This document shows positions 1 to 11,924 of a stretch of DNA of 64,000 nt, piece after piece. The notes below the pieces were generated by a model that was not told the origin of the DNA, searched no databases, and was given only the letters and a program-made list of their open reading frames with translations. The position numbers were made by a program, and so were the translations under genes. The stretch comes from Lentinula raphanica (Eukaryota; Basidiomycota; Agaricomycetes; Agaricales; Omphalotaceae): positions 186,001-250,000 of the forward strand of contig JANVFP010000036.1 of NCBI GenBank assembly GCA_027919835.1, read 5' to 3'. Position 1 is the first letter of the stretch; every line of letters begins with the position of its first letter.

Positions 1-333
1 CAGTATGATGCCAATTGTCACTAAGAAAAGGCATGTTGACCAAGAGACTGGCCAAATGGTCGAAGGTGTGTTGTCGTCCTCGTCTTCTGTTCATGCAAAT
101 GCTCACTGTACCTCGAATGAATACCAGACTGGGAGCTCGTGTTCGCTGACGACGAGCGAGATAACAATCCCACGTCTTTCAAATTCTTACAAATGGCTCA
201 TGCGTGGAAAAGCAACCAGAGTAAAGGTGGAAAGTCTGATTCTTCTACTGCCCCAGCTCCTGCTCCTACAAAAAATAATCACAAGGAGGACAATGCGTCT
301 AGTGACATAGGGAGCTCAGATGAAGAGAACTGA
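1..333 (+). CDS. CLF1: Pre-mRNA splicing factor Clf1 (crooked-neck like), C-terminal end, partial
   Basis: Only the last two exons are in the window. Removing a 62-nt GT-AG intron (66-127) joins a lysine-rich stretch ending ETGQMVE to [12 protein letters not shown], followed by [15 protein letters not shown] and an acidic Ser/Asp tail ending [10 protein letters not shown] basic stretch, a W-x-x-x-F-x-DD motif, and an L-x-M-A-x-x-W helix is how crooked-neck/CRNKL1 proteins end, after their HAT repeats. The family is a scaffold of the Prp19-associated (NineTeen) complex in the spliceosome. The HAT repeats lie upstream of the window, so the call rests on the tail alone. The stop at 331-333 is followed about 150 bp later by an inverted-repeat element and then by the same-strand SNF2 gene. 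Confidence 0.62.
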
Positions 334-480
334 TTTATATCACCGTTGTGAATCTGTATCTGATTATTGTTGTAGCAACAAACCGCTCTGCTCCCAAAAT
401 ATCCAAACACATAAAACAGATACCCTTGTTGATTGTGAATGACTCATTGCATCATGTGACTCGTGTGAAATTTGATTTGA

Positions 481-795
481 CTAACACGCGCGGGACGGTT
501 AGTCCGCACCTGTGATGTGTCATCACTTGTGACCTAAGACTGTCACATGACATTTTCTCCATTTTTCTAACTTCTTCAAAAATGAAGATATCCTCACCCC
601 CTAACCTCTAACCATGGGGGCAAGCCCCCAAACCCCCACCAAACCCCTAACCAACCCTAACCAACCCAACCCCGAACCCTAACCAAACGCGCTTCGCGCG
701 TGAGAACCCCGAACCCTAACCTAACCTAACCTAACAGGTCACGGGTGATGACGAATCACAGGTGCGGACTGACAGATCACACGCGCGCGCGTTAG
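481..795. mobile_element. MITE-like element with ~55-60 bp terminal inverted repeats
   Basis: The left end (481-535, starting CTAACACGCGCG) and the reverse complement of the right end (736-795) share long blocks including AGTCCGCACCTGTGAT and a following GTCATCAC. The arms differ by scattered substitutions and a small CG-repeat length change. No convincing target-site duplication is visible. The interior carries telomere-like CCCTAACC repeats and no reading frame. It lies between the Clf1 stop and the helicase ATG, and its right end is 42 bp upstream of that ATG, so it forms most of the proximal promoter or 5'UTR of the helicase gene. Confidence 0.75.
598..735. repeat. Interstitial telomere-like repeats inside the MITE
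   Basis: This C-rich tract has many irregular copies of CCCTAACC, CCTAACC and CCCCGAACCCTAA, interrupted by a small hairpin around CGCGCTTCGCGCG near 689. TTAGGG-type telomere repeats are usual in basidiomycetes, so these are telomere-like but degenerate. They sit strictly between the two element arms, so they belong to the element and do not mark a chromosome end. Confidence 0.7.
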
Positions 796-836
796 AATTC
801 AATTCTGTCCTTGACCATCGTCTTTCTTCACGCCTG

Positions 837-3800
837 ATGCCCCCACCAACGCAGTCCCACCACGTTGAGCATCTCAATGCACTGCCCACATTCTATGATC
901 GATATCCACTTCCATCCGGTAAAGGTTATAGGCCAGCCCTCAACTTGCCAGAACTCATACGATTAGTTCGTCTCAATTATTCCGTTGACACACTTAACGA
1001 TTCCCCTGCAACGAACAATGCCACAAACGGAAAGAAACGCGCCAGATCCTCTTCGCCCGACTCACTCCCATCCTCGAACAAGCGCGCAAAATCCTCCGAC
1101 GGTCTCGCCGTCACTACTACTGACCCCTGTCCATCGACGATAATGGACTATCCTCCTTTGCGCAATCCTGTCTTCAACCGCCTTCATCTCAACCTAGATG
1201 AAAAGCTTGTTCCCGCATTCTTTCATGTCATGGAAATTGAGTACGATAGCGGAATCCCGGAAGGCGGAAATCCATCCCAGTTCTCTACTTCGGATGTATG
1301 GCAGGCAGAAGAAGAATGGTTCAAGCAAGAGTTACTGCGTTTGTATATGGACCACCGGGTCTCGTGGGCCATAAATCTAGAAGGATTCGGAGTTGACCAT
1401 TTCGGTGCTCACTATATCCTTACTTCGTTGTCGCAGGAGGAGCCTATGTGGCTAGCCGCTTTACCAGTGTGCAATCCGGACAATATGCAAAAAGACGAGT
1501 TTGACTTTTTAAATCAGGGTATACAGAATCTCCTTCATTGTCTCGCGATTCTTGAAAAACGGGGAAAATTTTTCACTCAAATGCGTCTGAAACTCGTTAT
1601 AACCCCAGACGCACTAAAAGATGGACCATCAATCAGGCTCCATCTTGAGATTTCTGCGTCATTTGTGTTACCCGCCATATTCGACTCCACGAACTCCTCT
1701 CAAAAGCTGTCAAAGCAACAGATAACGACGTTTGATGATGCCCAACGGCGCGTGCTTTCATTCATCTTCCCTTCCAGTCCAGCTCCTTCATCTTTCGACG
1801 GCGTCGTCAACATTCCTTATTACTATTCCATCTTGGATCCAGCAGCACCTCTTCCTTCTAGCGTTGCTGAACATGCAATGCAATCTGAGCGACTCCAACC
1901 GACCCTTCTTCCATTCCAACGACGGACCGTTGGGTGGCTTCTAAACCGGGAAGGAATGACTGTCTTGGATGATGGGAAAATCATCCCCAAAGACGAACCG
2001 ATTCGATTCAGCTTCTGGAGAGCTGTGGAGGTTGAAAACGAGCAATGGTTCTTCCACACCTTGACTGGTGCCCTTCGTCAGAGTTCACCATTCACGGATG
2101 AAGACGATGTGCCACTTGGTGGCATACTGGCAGAAGAACCAGGCCTCGGGAAAACGATCGAAACACTTTCACTCATTCTGCTCAACCCCGCTCAGCCACG
2201 TTTCAATCCCTCGCTTGAGCGCTGGGATCCAGAAGCCAATATCACGGTCAAGGCGATTGGGGTATGTATATATCCCTTTTCTTCAAGATCCCATGATCAA
2301 TTATTCACTTCATAATCCTTACAGTCAACTTTGATTGTCACACCATCCAATCTCGCCAAACAGTGGTCAGACGAACTCAAGACGCACGCCCCCACTCTGA
2401 AGGTTTTGGTGTATGATGGATGGTCGAACGTCACGGTTCCTATTAGCGATACACAGATAGATCGTGAACGCGCCAGAAAGCAGCAGGCCAAATCGAAAGC
2501 GAAGAAGAAAGCCGCTAGAGCTGGCTCTAAAGCGGAATCCCTGGCTAACATTAAGAAGAAAGGTAAAGCTACTGCGGTTGATCTGGATGACTCCGACATG
2601 GAAGAGGAGGAAGAGGAGGAAGAGGAGATTCTAGAATGGTCTCGCTATGTGCACAAGTTTGACGTTGTGATTACCACGTATACAGTGCTCCAAAGTGACT
2701 TAAATGTCGCACGGGCACCTCCGAAGCGTCCTCGACGCGATGGTGTTGTGTATGCGAATATTGAGCGGCAGAGATCTCCATTGATCATGGTTGAATGGGC
2801 TCGGGTGGTGATGGATGAAGTTCAGATGGCTGGTGGTGGAAAGATTGAGTCAGTCATTTGTATCCTCTGTTGATGCAATCACTTACCGATATGCATAAAG
2901 GGACATGGTTTCTTTGATTCCTCGCCGCTCCTCTTTAGCAGTATCCGGAACTCCTGCTCGCGCTCAAGTTTCGGACTTGTCCCATGTGCTCAAGTGTGTA
3001 TCTCGAAACTTCTCGCCGTTCCAGCCTACATTCTGACAACATCGGTGATAGATTCTTACGGTTTGACATAGGATCCACCCGTCTCTGGAAACGACTTCTA
3101 ATGCCAGGCTATGCTGGAGATTTCCAAAGACTCTTCAAACATTATTCTGTCCGGTGGGTGGACAGTCGTCTAATTAGGCGTCTATTTCCTTAAACAGGAT
3201 TTTTTTCTTGATCAGAACGATTAAATCACAGGTTTCGCACGAATTAACGATTCCTCAACAGACGAGGTATCTAGTTAGTATCGATATGGGGAGAGTTGAA
3301 CGCTTGGTATGTGACCGTGTTGCCGAGGACCTTCTCTTGCTAATTTGTTCGTGGATCAGGTTTATGATCAAGCGTTCGAGACCATTCTGAATGAGTTGGG
3401 CCTTGATGCAAGAGGTGTCGCCACTATTGAAGGCTGGGAAGTCGACGGAGCTCTTCTTAGATCGTCTATTCGCCGTCTTCGTGGTATTTGTACTCATCCT
3501 CAGGTTCGTTTGTCAACTTTGTTCTTTGTCACTGTGCTTTATCAAGATCTAGGTCGGATTGGTTTTGGGCCCAAACGAGCGCCTTTATAAACCTGGTGCC
3601 CTGAAGACCATGGCGGATGTGCTTCAAGTTAGTATAGTATATCTGTCTTGCTCGCAGTATCTGAACTCCTTGAACCAGAATATGAAAGACCAGAATTGGC
3701 GCAACGTTATTGAAGACTGGAAAGCTAAGGTGATTCATATATGGAGTCCCATTCGTCTATATCCATGTGTTCTCATCCCGTCTGTAGATTCAAGCGATGG

Positions 3801-6800
3801 TCAAGACCGCACAACTGACGCAGATGAACGCCAAAGCTTTGAATCGCTACCAAGCAGCACTCGATATTTTGCTTGCTGGTGAGAAAGAGGCAGAACAAAT
3901 GATCGCCGAGATCGAAAGAGTGATTGCTGAACATGATCTCAAGGGGGAGGCACTGAAACGGGAGGCTGCAGAGCAAAGGGCCAAACGAGCGGCAATGAGT
4001 GGCACAGATAAAGGGAAACAGAGAGAGGATTCACAAACCTCTGAGTCGGATGAATCCGACTCGGACGAAGATCTCGACGAGGAGGATAATGATTTACCCA
4101 AGACTCCTGCTGGGAAGGAACATCGGGATAAACGAAGTGCCCTCGTACATCGTCTTCGCGAGGCTCGCATTCAGTTCCATCGAGTAAAGTTTCTGCAGGG
4201 TGATATCTATCATAATCTCGGGAAAAACTATTCTGCTCAAGAAAATGACGCGTACGCTTCTGCTGAAGCTGTTCGTCGAAACCTACTGAAGAGTATGTTT
4301 ATCTAACATCAGCTTGTCTTGTGCCTTCATACTCATTCCGTGCTCCAGCGACTGAACAAGACGTTAAGAAAGGAATTGACCAACTAGACCTTGATTCCAT
4401 CGGTGGTGGAAAAGCTGGTGTGAAGAAGGAAGATTTGTTGATTCCTGTACCCTATCTCGAACAAGGTGGTATCAGGTCTTATGGCATGGTTAGTCTCTGC
4501 CCTTTTAATGCTCATGAAAGACAGCTCATCCGTTCATTCAGGTTGAAGAATTGCATGAGATCATTGAAAACGTGCTCAACGAGCAGACTGACTTACTTTG
4601 GGAATGGCGAAGCAAAATCCATTCCCTTCTCATACAGGATTTAAACCCTGGAGAAAATGATGCGGATGGTCAAGAGTATCAACGCACTCTAGACAATCAA
4701 GGAGAAGCCGAGACGTACTTGCAGGCATATGCTGCGCTCATTGCCGACCGTCGTGAAGCTCTGACCAGTGAAAGAACCCTTTTGGCTGCACATGATGCAC
4801 GGTAAGGTTTTTAGGATATCTGGAATATATGTAATTGAATATGATTCAGGGAGATCAAACAACGAAAGACCAAGGCTGCTCTGAAGGCAATCGCTCACGA
4901 TAGAATGATCCTTCCTGAAGATGTCGATATACAACCTGAACATCGAGTTCTTTTCCAAGAGCTCTCCGGTAAACATAAGGACCTAGTTCTGCTTCTTGGT
5001 GGTCGTGCTGTCAGAAGTGTGAGTGACATGATCTTCAACATTGAAGATAAACCGGTACTTATAAGAACGGTTTGGTAGATCCTCGTCGATCTGACAGCCG
5101 CTCATGGGAGAACAGGAAAGAATGATCCTGAGCGAGTTCTACTTGCAGAAGCCATCTCAGATCTGCGCAAACTGATAAACACACAGCGTTAGTCCCACGA
5201 ATCCAAATCTTCTGCATAATGTTCAAGCAAATTCTTCTTCCAGAAACGCTCATGGAGAAGGTTAACACCGAGCTTGCGCTCTTCAGAAAAGTGTTCAATC
5301 AACGAATCCTCTACTTCCGTCAATTGCAGGAAATCTCCGATTCTGTCGCCGAAGTTGAGTTTGAAGGCTCAAAAGAGGATGCATTAGAGGCGTCGGAGAC
5401 GGAGGCGGAAGTATTGGAAGCCAAGATCCTCGCGACACGAGCTCATGGGCGATATCTTGAACACCTCGTGAAGAGCAATGCAGTGAATGATATGGACGAG
5501 GATGAAAAGTGTTGCATTCTGTGCAGGTGTGAGTTCGAGCGTGGTTTTATAACGAACTGGTGATACTGCTCTCCCTTTCAACGAGCATAACATGTTGATA
5601 TCATGCCTTTCCAGTGCCCATATTTTCTGCGAGCGCTGTCTCAGGCAATGGATGGGCAAGAAGGATGGAAAAAATTGTCCTGTTTGTCGGTGAGTCAGAC
5701 TGCTAGTTCCTCTTGGTGCCGGCTAGGTTCTAAGCCCTCTGTAACCACAGAGTCGAAATCGATTTAGACAATCTGCAGCGCTTCAAACTGTTAGAGTCTC
5801 AACAACCACCAGCACCAAATCCAATTGTGAATGGTGAACTTGTACCAACCTCTCGCCGACGAATCGAATACAATATGATCGGTAAGGCAGGCGTTCTGCT
5901 TACAGTCACAGTACTTGTTGCTATGACTCTTTCTCATTCCGTTGTTCGTGTAGATCCCGAAACCTTCCAAAGTCTTCAGTCCATAGAAGCCATTGGCGAC
6001 TATGGTAGCAAGATACAGACCCTTGTCCGACATATCATGCATTTCGAACAAGTTGATCCAGGTTCAAAAAGTATCATCTTCTCTGCTTGGGCTGATTCCT
6101 TAACGAGTAAGAATAATTTCTTCTGTGAGTTATCATTTATTGATCCTCTTTCAGTCGTGGAACGCGCTTTGCGTGAGAACGGTGAACTGGTACTTTGACT
6201 TCGAGAACTTGGTCTGAGCTCATACGGCTCATACGATGCAGGGATTCACTCCATTCGAATAGATCGGGGAACGAGAGGAGAGGGCCCTGTGAACAAATTC
6301 AAATCAAATCCAGAAATATCCGTCCTTCTCCTTCATGGGTTCGTGCAACACTCTATCCAGTAGCTCTCAATGTTCAGTTCAAACGTATTTTCAGTGAACG
6401 TGAAAACGCCGGTCTCAACATCACTTGTGCCTCCCGAGTTTTTCTTTTGGAAAGTGTAGTCCACCACGGTTTTGAGATACAAGGTACACACGAAGTGGTT
6501 GGTGGTATGGGATTTGTCATTCACATTTGTTTGGTAGCGATTGCTCGGATTGACCGTATGGGTCAAACTCGACCTACAGAAGGTAAGCGATTGGGGACAT
6601 TGATCACGTTGGTTACACTGTTCTCATCACGTCCTTCCGCACTACAGTCTACTGTTATTATGCTGAAGGTACTTCTAGCTTCTCGTGTGCGAAGCCTTGT
6701 TATTCATCGATCCTGCAGATACGGTTGAACGTCATATCCTTGACCTTGCCGCTCGTCAAGGACTTTCTCTGTACACAAAGGCGAACTCTGCCGGAAGCCT

Positions 6801-7174
6801 CAACGTCTCGTCTTTCACAAATGAGAAACCTATGATCGAGTCTCCTGCCAAGAAGAGCTCCAAACTTGGCGTCAAGGGGGACTTTATCTCAAAGTGAGTC
6901 TGGATTAACTGCAATGTTACGCATGATGACTTGGTTCTTAACGACTCTCAGAATCGACGACATGCTAGCCATCCTATTCCCGCATATGTTTGAAGACCTT
7001 GAGTATCTTCTTCCACCTGATGATGTTGTGATGACCGACGTGACCAATGTGGATAACATTGCTCGAGCTGATAGTGTCGTAGGCGATGCAAGTTCGAGGG
7101 GAGCGAAAGGGAAAGGAAAGGCTCGCGCAGCCCAAGAAAATGCTATCGCAGGTCCTTCAAGGTTGAGGCACTGA
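837..7174 (+). CDS. SNF2-family helicase with RING finger (IRC20/SHPRH-type E3 ubiquitin ligase)
   Basis: A large multi-exon gene of roughly 1,500 residues. The ATG at 837 (MPPPTQSHHVEH) is the first methionine after the MITE. Domains in order: SNF2 N-lobe with LLPFQRRTVGWLL and motif I EPGLGKT (about 2140-2160); a long acidic/basic insert; motif II as DEVQ (about 2815) in place of DEAH; an SGTPARAQVSDL segment (about 2950); a long coiled region with a second acidic stretch (about 4040-4095); a C3HC4 RING (CCILCRCEF, then CAHIFCERC, then CPVC, 5510-5690) split by an intron; and the C-lobe with SIIFSAWAD, GLNITCASRVFLLE and ARIDRMGQ (about 6060-6570). A RING inserted between helicase lobes is diagnostic of SHPRH/IRC20 proteins, which ubiquitinate PCNA (SHPRH) or act in recombination and Smt3/ubiquitin control (Irc20). 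All frames join across GT-AG introns with no lesion seen. Pieces of its 3' end recur downstream. Confidence 0.88.
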
Positions 7175-7367
7175 TACGACCCATGTATATATATTTAAGA
7201 AGATTTAGATTGTTTTCTCCATTGCTAGAGCCTGGAGCTGGATACTGTGTTCCGAACTGTTGTGTATCCTTTCCTGTATCTGCAGCGTTTGTTGCCTTTG
7301 TAGTAGCCTGCTTAGTACATACGGCATTTTCCGGTAAAGGTTTTTGTAAAGTCCAACCACCACCATC

Positions 7368-8742
7368 ATGCCAATTGTCCCGCCTGGAGGTAGAGTGCTA
7401 GTTACCGGTGCCAATGGCTACATTGCTGCGTGGATCGTCCGGACTCTTCTGGAGAAGGGATATCGCGTCAGAGGCACCGTTCGGACTGAAGATAAAGGAT
7501 TAGGGTTGCTAAAGATCTTCGAGAGGTTTGGAAAGAGCTTTGAAATTGTGGTGGTACCGGATATCACGAAGGTTAGTAACATCAGGTATCAATGGGCGAT
7601 ATCGATCATTGCAGGATACTAGGATGGTGCTTTTGACGATGCCGTAGAAGACGTCGATGCTATTGCGCATACAGCATCACCAGTAAATTTCAGCACAGAG
7701 GATCCTCAAGGTTCTTCTTTGGACTTTGGCGACTGATATCTCATGTTTGTTTGACTGGATTCATTTGTTGTAGATCTCATTCGACCTGCTGTCCAAGGTA
7801 CTGGGAGTATTCTACGGAGCGCCTCTCAAGCTGGATCAAAAGTTCAACGAATTGTGTTCACTTCTTCCACTGCAGCAGTCCTCGAAGCAGATCCCAACCC
7901 TAGAACGTTCACAGAAGAAAACTGGAACGATCTCTCTGTAGCGCAGGTCGAACGCGATGGCAAGGATAACTTGCCGATAACCAAGTATCGAGCGAGTAAG
8001 ACGTTGGCCGAGCGAGGTGTGTAGGTTAAGGCTGAACTTGATGCAATCTCTTCGAGCTCATTCAACTGTGTGCCTCAGCTGCATGGAAATTCGTAGAAGA
8101 TAACGAAGCCGTTATCAAGTGGGATCTGGTGGTCATGAACCCTCCATTTGTATGTCGTATCCGATCTCCTCCAAAACTCGACAGTACCAATTCATTACAA
8201 TCATTTCTGTCAAAACCATTCAGGTCTTTGGTCCTATCACGCATGACGTCCCTACGCCGTCTGCGCTTGGTCTTTCCGCTGGCCAATTCTATAACATAGT
8301 TGTAAACCACTCCAGTGAGGGTGGAAAGACGCCGGAAGAATTACGAAGCACTGGGAATTGTTGGGTTGACGTTCGTGATCTCGCTGAGGCGCAAGTATTG
8401 GCCTTGCAAAAAGATAGTGTGGCGAATGAACGGGTGATTATCAGTGCCGGACCAGTTGTATGGCAGGAATGGCGTAGGTCCTTCCTCGTATCGAGACTCA
8501 TGAACCTGAACCTCATCAGAAATGACTTGTCAGTTGATGTGGCCAATTCCCTCGCTCCTACCTATCTACCTTCGCACCCTAATCTTCCGAAAGGTGTTCC
8601 CATAACCAGTTCAGATCCAAAGATCGTCCACCAGATTCAATATGATACATCCAAAGCTGATCGACTTCTGGGTATCAAGTATCGCACAAAAGAGGATTTA
8701 ATCAAGGACACATTCGTCGACTATGAGGCCCGTGGATGGTAA
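7368..8742 (+). CDS. Extended SDR NAD(P)-dependent reductase, copy 1 of 4
   Basis: Dihydroflavonol-4-reductase/Gre2-like extended short-chain dehydrogenase of about 340 residues in about six exons. The N-terminus holds the dinucleotide-binding motif [13 protein letters not shown]. The catalytic region shows a TSST segment and the YRASK (Y-x3-K) motif. WDLVVMNPP, GPITHDVPTP and CWVDVRDLAEAQVLAL follow, and the C-terminus is DYEARGW. Introns are short; the first is 7572-7622. The family reduces aldehydes and ketones, such as methylglyoxal or cinnamoyl-type substrates, but the substrate cannot be told from sequence. It begins 194 bp after the helicase stop on the same strand. The sequence just before its ATG (GGCATTTTCCGG...CCACCACCATCATG) is shared with copy 3 and in part with copy 2, so the promoter was duplicated with the gene. 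Confidence 0.85.
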
Positions 8743-9188
8743 CTTATTTGGGAATTGTTTCTAGACCGTTCAGCTTTCTGAACAATACCATATAGCAGCA
8801 TCTTGTTTATCCTCTTCTATTATTCCTTGTACATCAACACGTCACAGTCAGCTCTGCGTATTCAAACAACGGCTTGACAAGATTTGTCCAGCCTTTCTAA
8901 GACGAGAGACCTCAAGTGTATCCACGACTTACTTACAGCTTTCATCCACAGAGGGTTCAGGCGAGATTAATCAGAATACTACTCCAAGATTTTGTTTCTG
9001 TGAACAGGCTGATCCTGGGGCAAAGAGTATCATTTCATTTGGATAAACCCTACAAGGTTCGGGTTCGTAATCGTTACAAAATGTGATTCGTGAATTGAAA
9101 AAAGAGATGTAGCTCATTGTACTCTAGATCCTTTACACCAGTGCGGCATTCTTCGGCAGAGGTTCTAATTCAACCACGGTCCACCAAC
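8743..9188. other. Spacer between SDR copies 1 and 2
   Basis: No intact gene. It contains a short relic of the helicase (9003-9046, listed separately) and, from about 9045, the proximal promoter block of SDR copy 2, which recurs before copy 3 (about 10195-10332), including GTACTCTAGATCCT. A stretch near 8870 (ACAACGGCTTGACAAGATTTGTC) is weakly similar to one after copy 3 (near 11778), which supports a common duplicated spacer. Confidence 0.6.
9003..9046 (+). pseudogene. Relic of helicase C-lobe (SDR 1-2 spacer)
   Basis: The sequence GAACAGGCTGATCCTGGGGC followed by AAAGAGTATCATTTC matches, with scattered substitutions, the helicase gene at about 6047-6085, which codes for EQVDPGSKSIIF. It has no open frame beyond this short block. 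It is best read as the last recognisable piece of a duplicated helicase 3' end. Confidence 0.6.
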
Positions 9189-9774
9189 ATGACTATCGTC
9201 CCTCCTGGAAGTACAGTCCTAGTCACCGGTGCCAACGGTTACATTGCTGCATGGATTGTTCGTACTCTTCTGGAGGAGGGATATCGCGTCAGAGGCACCG
9301 TTCGGACACAAGATAAAGGACGAGCCTTGCAGAAGATTTTTGAGAAGTTCGAAACGAAGTTTGAATTCGTGGTGGTGCCGGATATCACAAAGGTTTTTTT
9401 TATTATTGATGTCTGTCAATGGGCAATGTTGATCATTGTAGCACGCCAGGATGGTGCCTTCGACGAAGCTGTCCAAGACGTCGATGCCATTGCACATGCA
9501 GCATCACCAGTAAATTTCAGCACAGAGGATCCTCAAGGTTCTTCTTTTACGATTGACATCTCATTTTCATTCGACTCTTGAATTCATTCGGTGTAGATCT
9601 CATTCGACCTGCTGTTCGAGGTACCGAAAGTATTCTACAAAGCGCCTCTCAAGCTGGGTCAAAAGTTCGACGAATTGTGTACACTTCCTCCGTTGCAGCA
9701 ATCCTCGAAGTGGATCCAAAACCTCGAACGTTCACAGAAGAAAACTGGAACAACCAGTCTGTAGCACTGGTAAG
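9189..9774 (+). pseudogene. SDR reductase copy 2, 3'-truncated
   Basis: The first half is well preserved: ATG at 9189, [20 protein letters not shown], then exons coding for [16 protein letters not shown] and VRRIVYTSSVAAILEVDPKP, up to NNQSVAL at about 9773. Beyond this point the other copies continue with IERDGK and the YRASK catalytic motif, but here the sequence changes to an apparent intron-like stretch (9775-9826) and then to unrelated DNA (to about 10190) with no Y-x3-K, no NPP block and no DYEARGW end. Without the catalytic Tyr and Lys it cannot be a working reductase. The promoter and first half are closest to copy 3, so truncation followed a recent duplication. Confidence 0.75.
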
Positions 9775-10332
9775 TTACATTCCTAACATCTCCGACATCA
9801 CTCATCACTCTTTCAGATTCGAACACTTTGAAAGCTTCCTCGGAATACGAATACATATAGACAGATACCATGTCTCATCGTTGCTCTCGACAGATATCTG
9901 CCACCTGTTCGTCGAGTGGATTCCACAAACGCCATCGAGATTCGAGATTCTGCTTGCTCGCGCGGAAACTGGGCTTCTGTGGATCACATCCCTGTTTGCG
10001 AAAGAAGGCAGAATCTCAGACACGTCAACATAGACGATATGACTACGGGCATGAAATCCATGGCATAGGGCAGTTTTTCGCATCTGATGGGGTGGTTATA
10101 GAAGCCTGGCTAACTCCAATGAAGTGGTCATAGAGACTGGAATGCTTCCTCCAATGACTGGGGTCACCCAGCTTTGCCCATGATGCATATCCAGGATTAT
10201 CAGCGTTACAAGGTTCGGGTTCATTGCAAAGTGTCACTGTGAGTTGAAAAAAAAGAGGTATAGCTGATTGTACTCTAGATCCTGTACACTGCGGCATTTT
10301 CCGGCAACGGTTCTAATCCAACCACCACCATC

Positions 10333-11696
10333 ATGACTATCGTGCTGCCTGGAAGTACAGTCCTAGTCACCGGTGCCAACGGTTACATTGCTGCATGGAT
10401 CGTTCGTACTCTTTTGGAGAAAGGATATCGTGTCAGAGGCACTGTTCGGACACAAGATAAAGGACGAGCATTGCAGAAGATTTTTGAGAGGTTTGAAACG
10501 AAGTTTGAATTCGTGGTGGTGCCCGATATCACAAAGGTTTTCATTACCGATGTCTATCAATGGGCAATGCTGATCATTGTAGCACCCCAGGATGGTGCCT
10601 TCGACGAAGCCGTCCAAGACGTCGATGCCATTGCACATACGGCATCACCAGTGAATTTGACCACCGTGGATCCTCAAGGTTCTCCTTTAACAATACACAT
10701 CTCCTTCTTGCTCGACTGAACTCATCTGATACAGACCTCATTCGACCTGCTGTTGGAGGCACTGAGAGTATTCTGCGAAGCGCGTCCCGAGCCGGATCGA
10801 AAGTTCGACGAATCGTGTACACTTCTTCCGTTGCAGCAGTTCTTGAAGTAGATCCGAAACCTAGAACGTTCACAGAAGAAAACTGGAACAACCAGTCTGT
10901 AACGCAGATCGAACGCGATGGCAAGAACAACTTGCCGATAACCAAATATCGAGCGAGTAAGACGTTGGCCGAGCGAGGTGGGTGTTCGACGTCCCGATTC
11001 AACATCAGCTCATCCAGAGTTGTGTCCTTCACTGTAGCTGCATGGAAATTTGTTGAAGATAACAAAGCCATCATCGAGTGGGATCTGGTGGTCATGAACC
11101 CTCCTTTGGTATGTCTATTTTTACCTCAAAAATCAACTCTACAATCGACTGATAATCATTTTTATTGCAACACTCAGGTCATTGGTCCTATCACACATGA
11201 CGTCTCTACGCCATCTGAACTTGGCCTCTCCGCGGGATACTTCTATAGCATGATTGTGGACCATTCCGATGCAGGTGGAAACACACCGGAAGAATTACGA
11301 AGCACTGGGGGTTGCTGGATTGACGTTCGTGATTTTGCGGAAGCCCAAGTATTGGCCTTGCAAAAGGATAGTGTGGCGAATGAGAGGGTGATCGTCTGTG
11401 CCGGACCATTTGTATGGCAGGAATGGCGTATGTTCCTCCTTGCATTGAAACCCGTAGACCAGAGTTTAACCAGAAACGATTTGTTAGTTGATGTGGCCAA
11501 CTCCCTCGCACCTACCTATCTTCCTTCGCACCCTAATCTTCCAAAAGGTGTTCCCATAACCGATTCAGACCCAGAGATTGTGTACCAGGTCCAATACGAT
11601 ACATTCAAGGCTGATCGACTTCTTGGTATCAAGTATCGCTCCAAGGAGGATTTGATCAAGGACACATTCGCTGACTATGAGGCCCGTGGATGGTAA
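10333..11696 (+). CDS. Extended SDR NAD(P)-dependent reductase, copy 3 of 4
   Basis: Intact paralogue of about 340 residues. ATG at 10333 ([20 protein letters not shown]), NAD(P)-binding TGANGYI, VRRIVYTSSVAAVLEVDPKP, catalytic YRASK, WDLVVMNPPLV, GPITHDVSTP, CWIDVRDFAEAQ and C-terminus DYEARGW. The intron positions match copies 1 and 4. Several introns happen to lack in-frame stops, so one open frame runs through from 10560 to the stop; alignment with the other copies shows these stretches (about 10979-11037 and 11428-11485) are introns. Catalytic residues are kept and function is probably retained. Substrate unknown. Confidence 0.85.
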
Positions 11697-11924
11697 CTTT
11701 CTGGAGTTTGGAGCTTGTTCCATTAGACCGACCATTTAGCTTTCTGAACCATGCCGCCACATAACCGCATATGGCAAACAACGACTTGGATTTGTCAAGC
11801 CAGCTTTCTTGGACCAAAATGCCTCAATGACCTGCAACGTTCGTCTGCAGAGATTTCGGAAGGGTCGGGACTCGGGATACTAGTCGGACGAAGTTTCAAG
11901 TCTTCGAGATTGAGTATCTTCTTA

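Noticed and set aside
598..735. Chromosome end at the left of the window
   Set aside because: Telomere-like repeats are degenerate, short and enclosed by element arms, with an intact gene end on the outer side.
10560..11696. A single 378-codon open frame read as an intronless gene
   Set aside because: It starts inside the first intron of SDR copy 3 and reads through introns that happen to lack stops; the other copies show the true exon limits.
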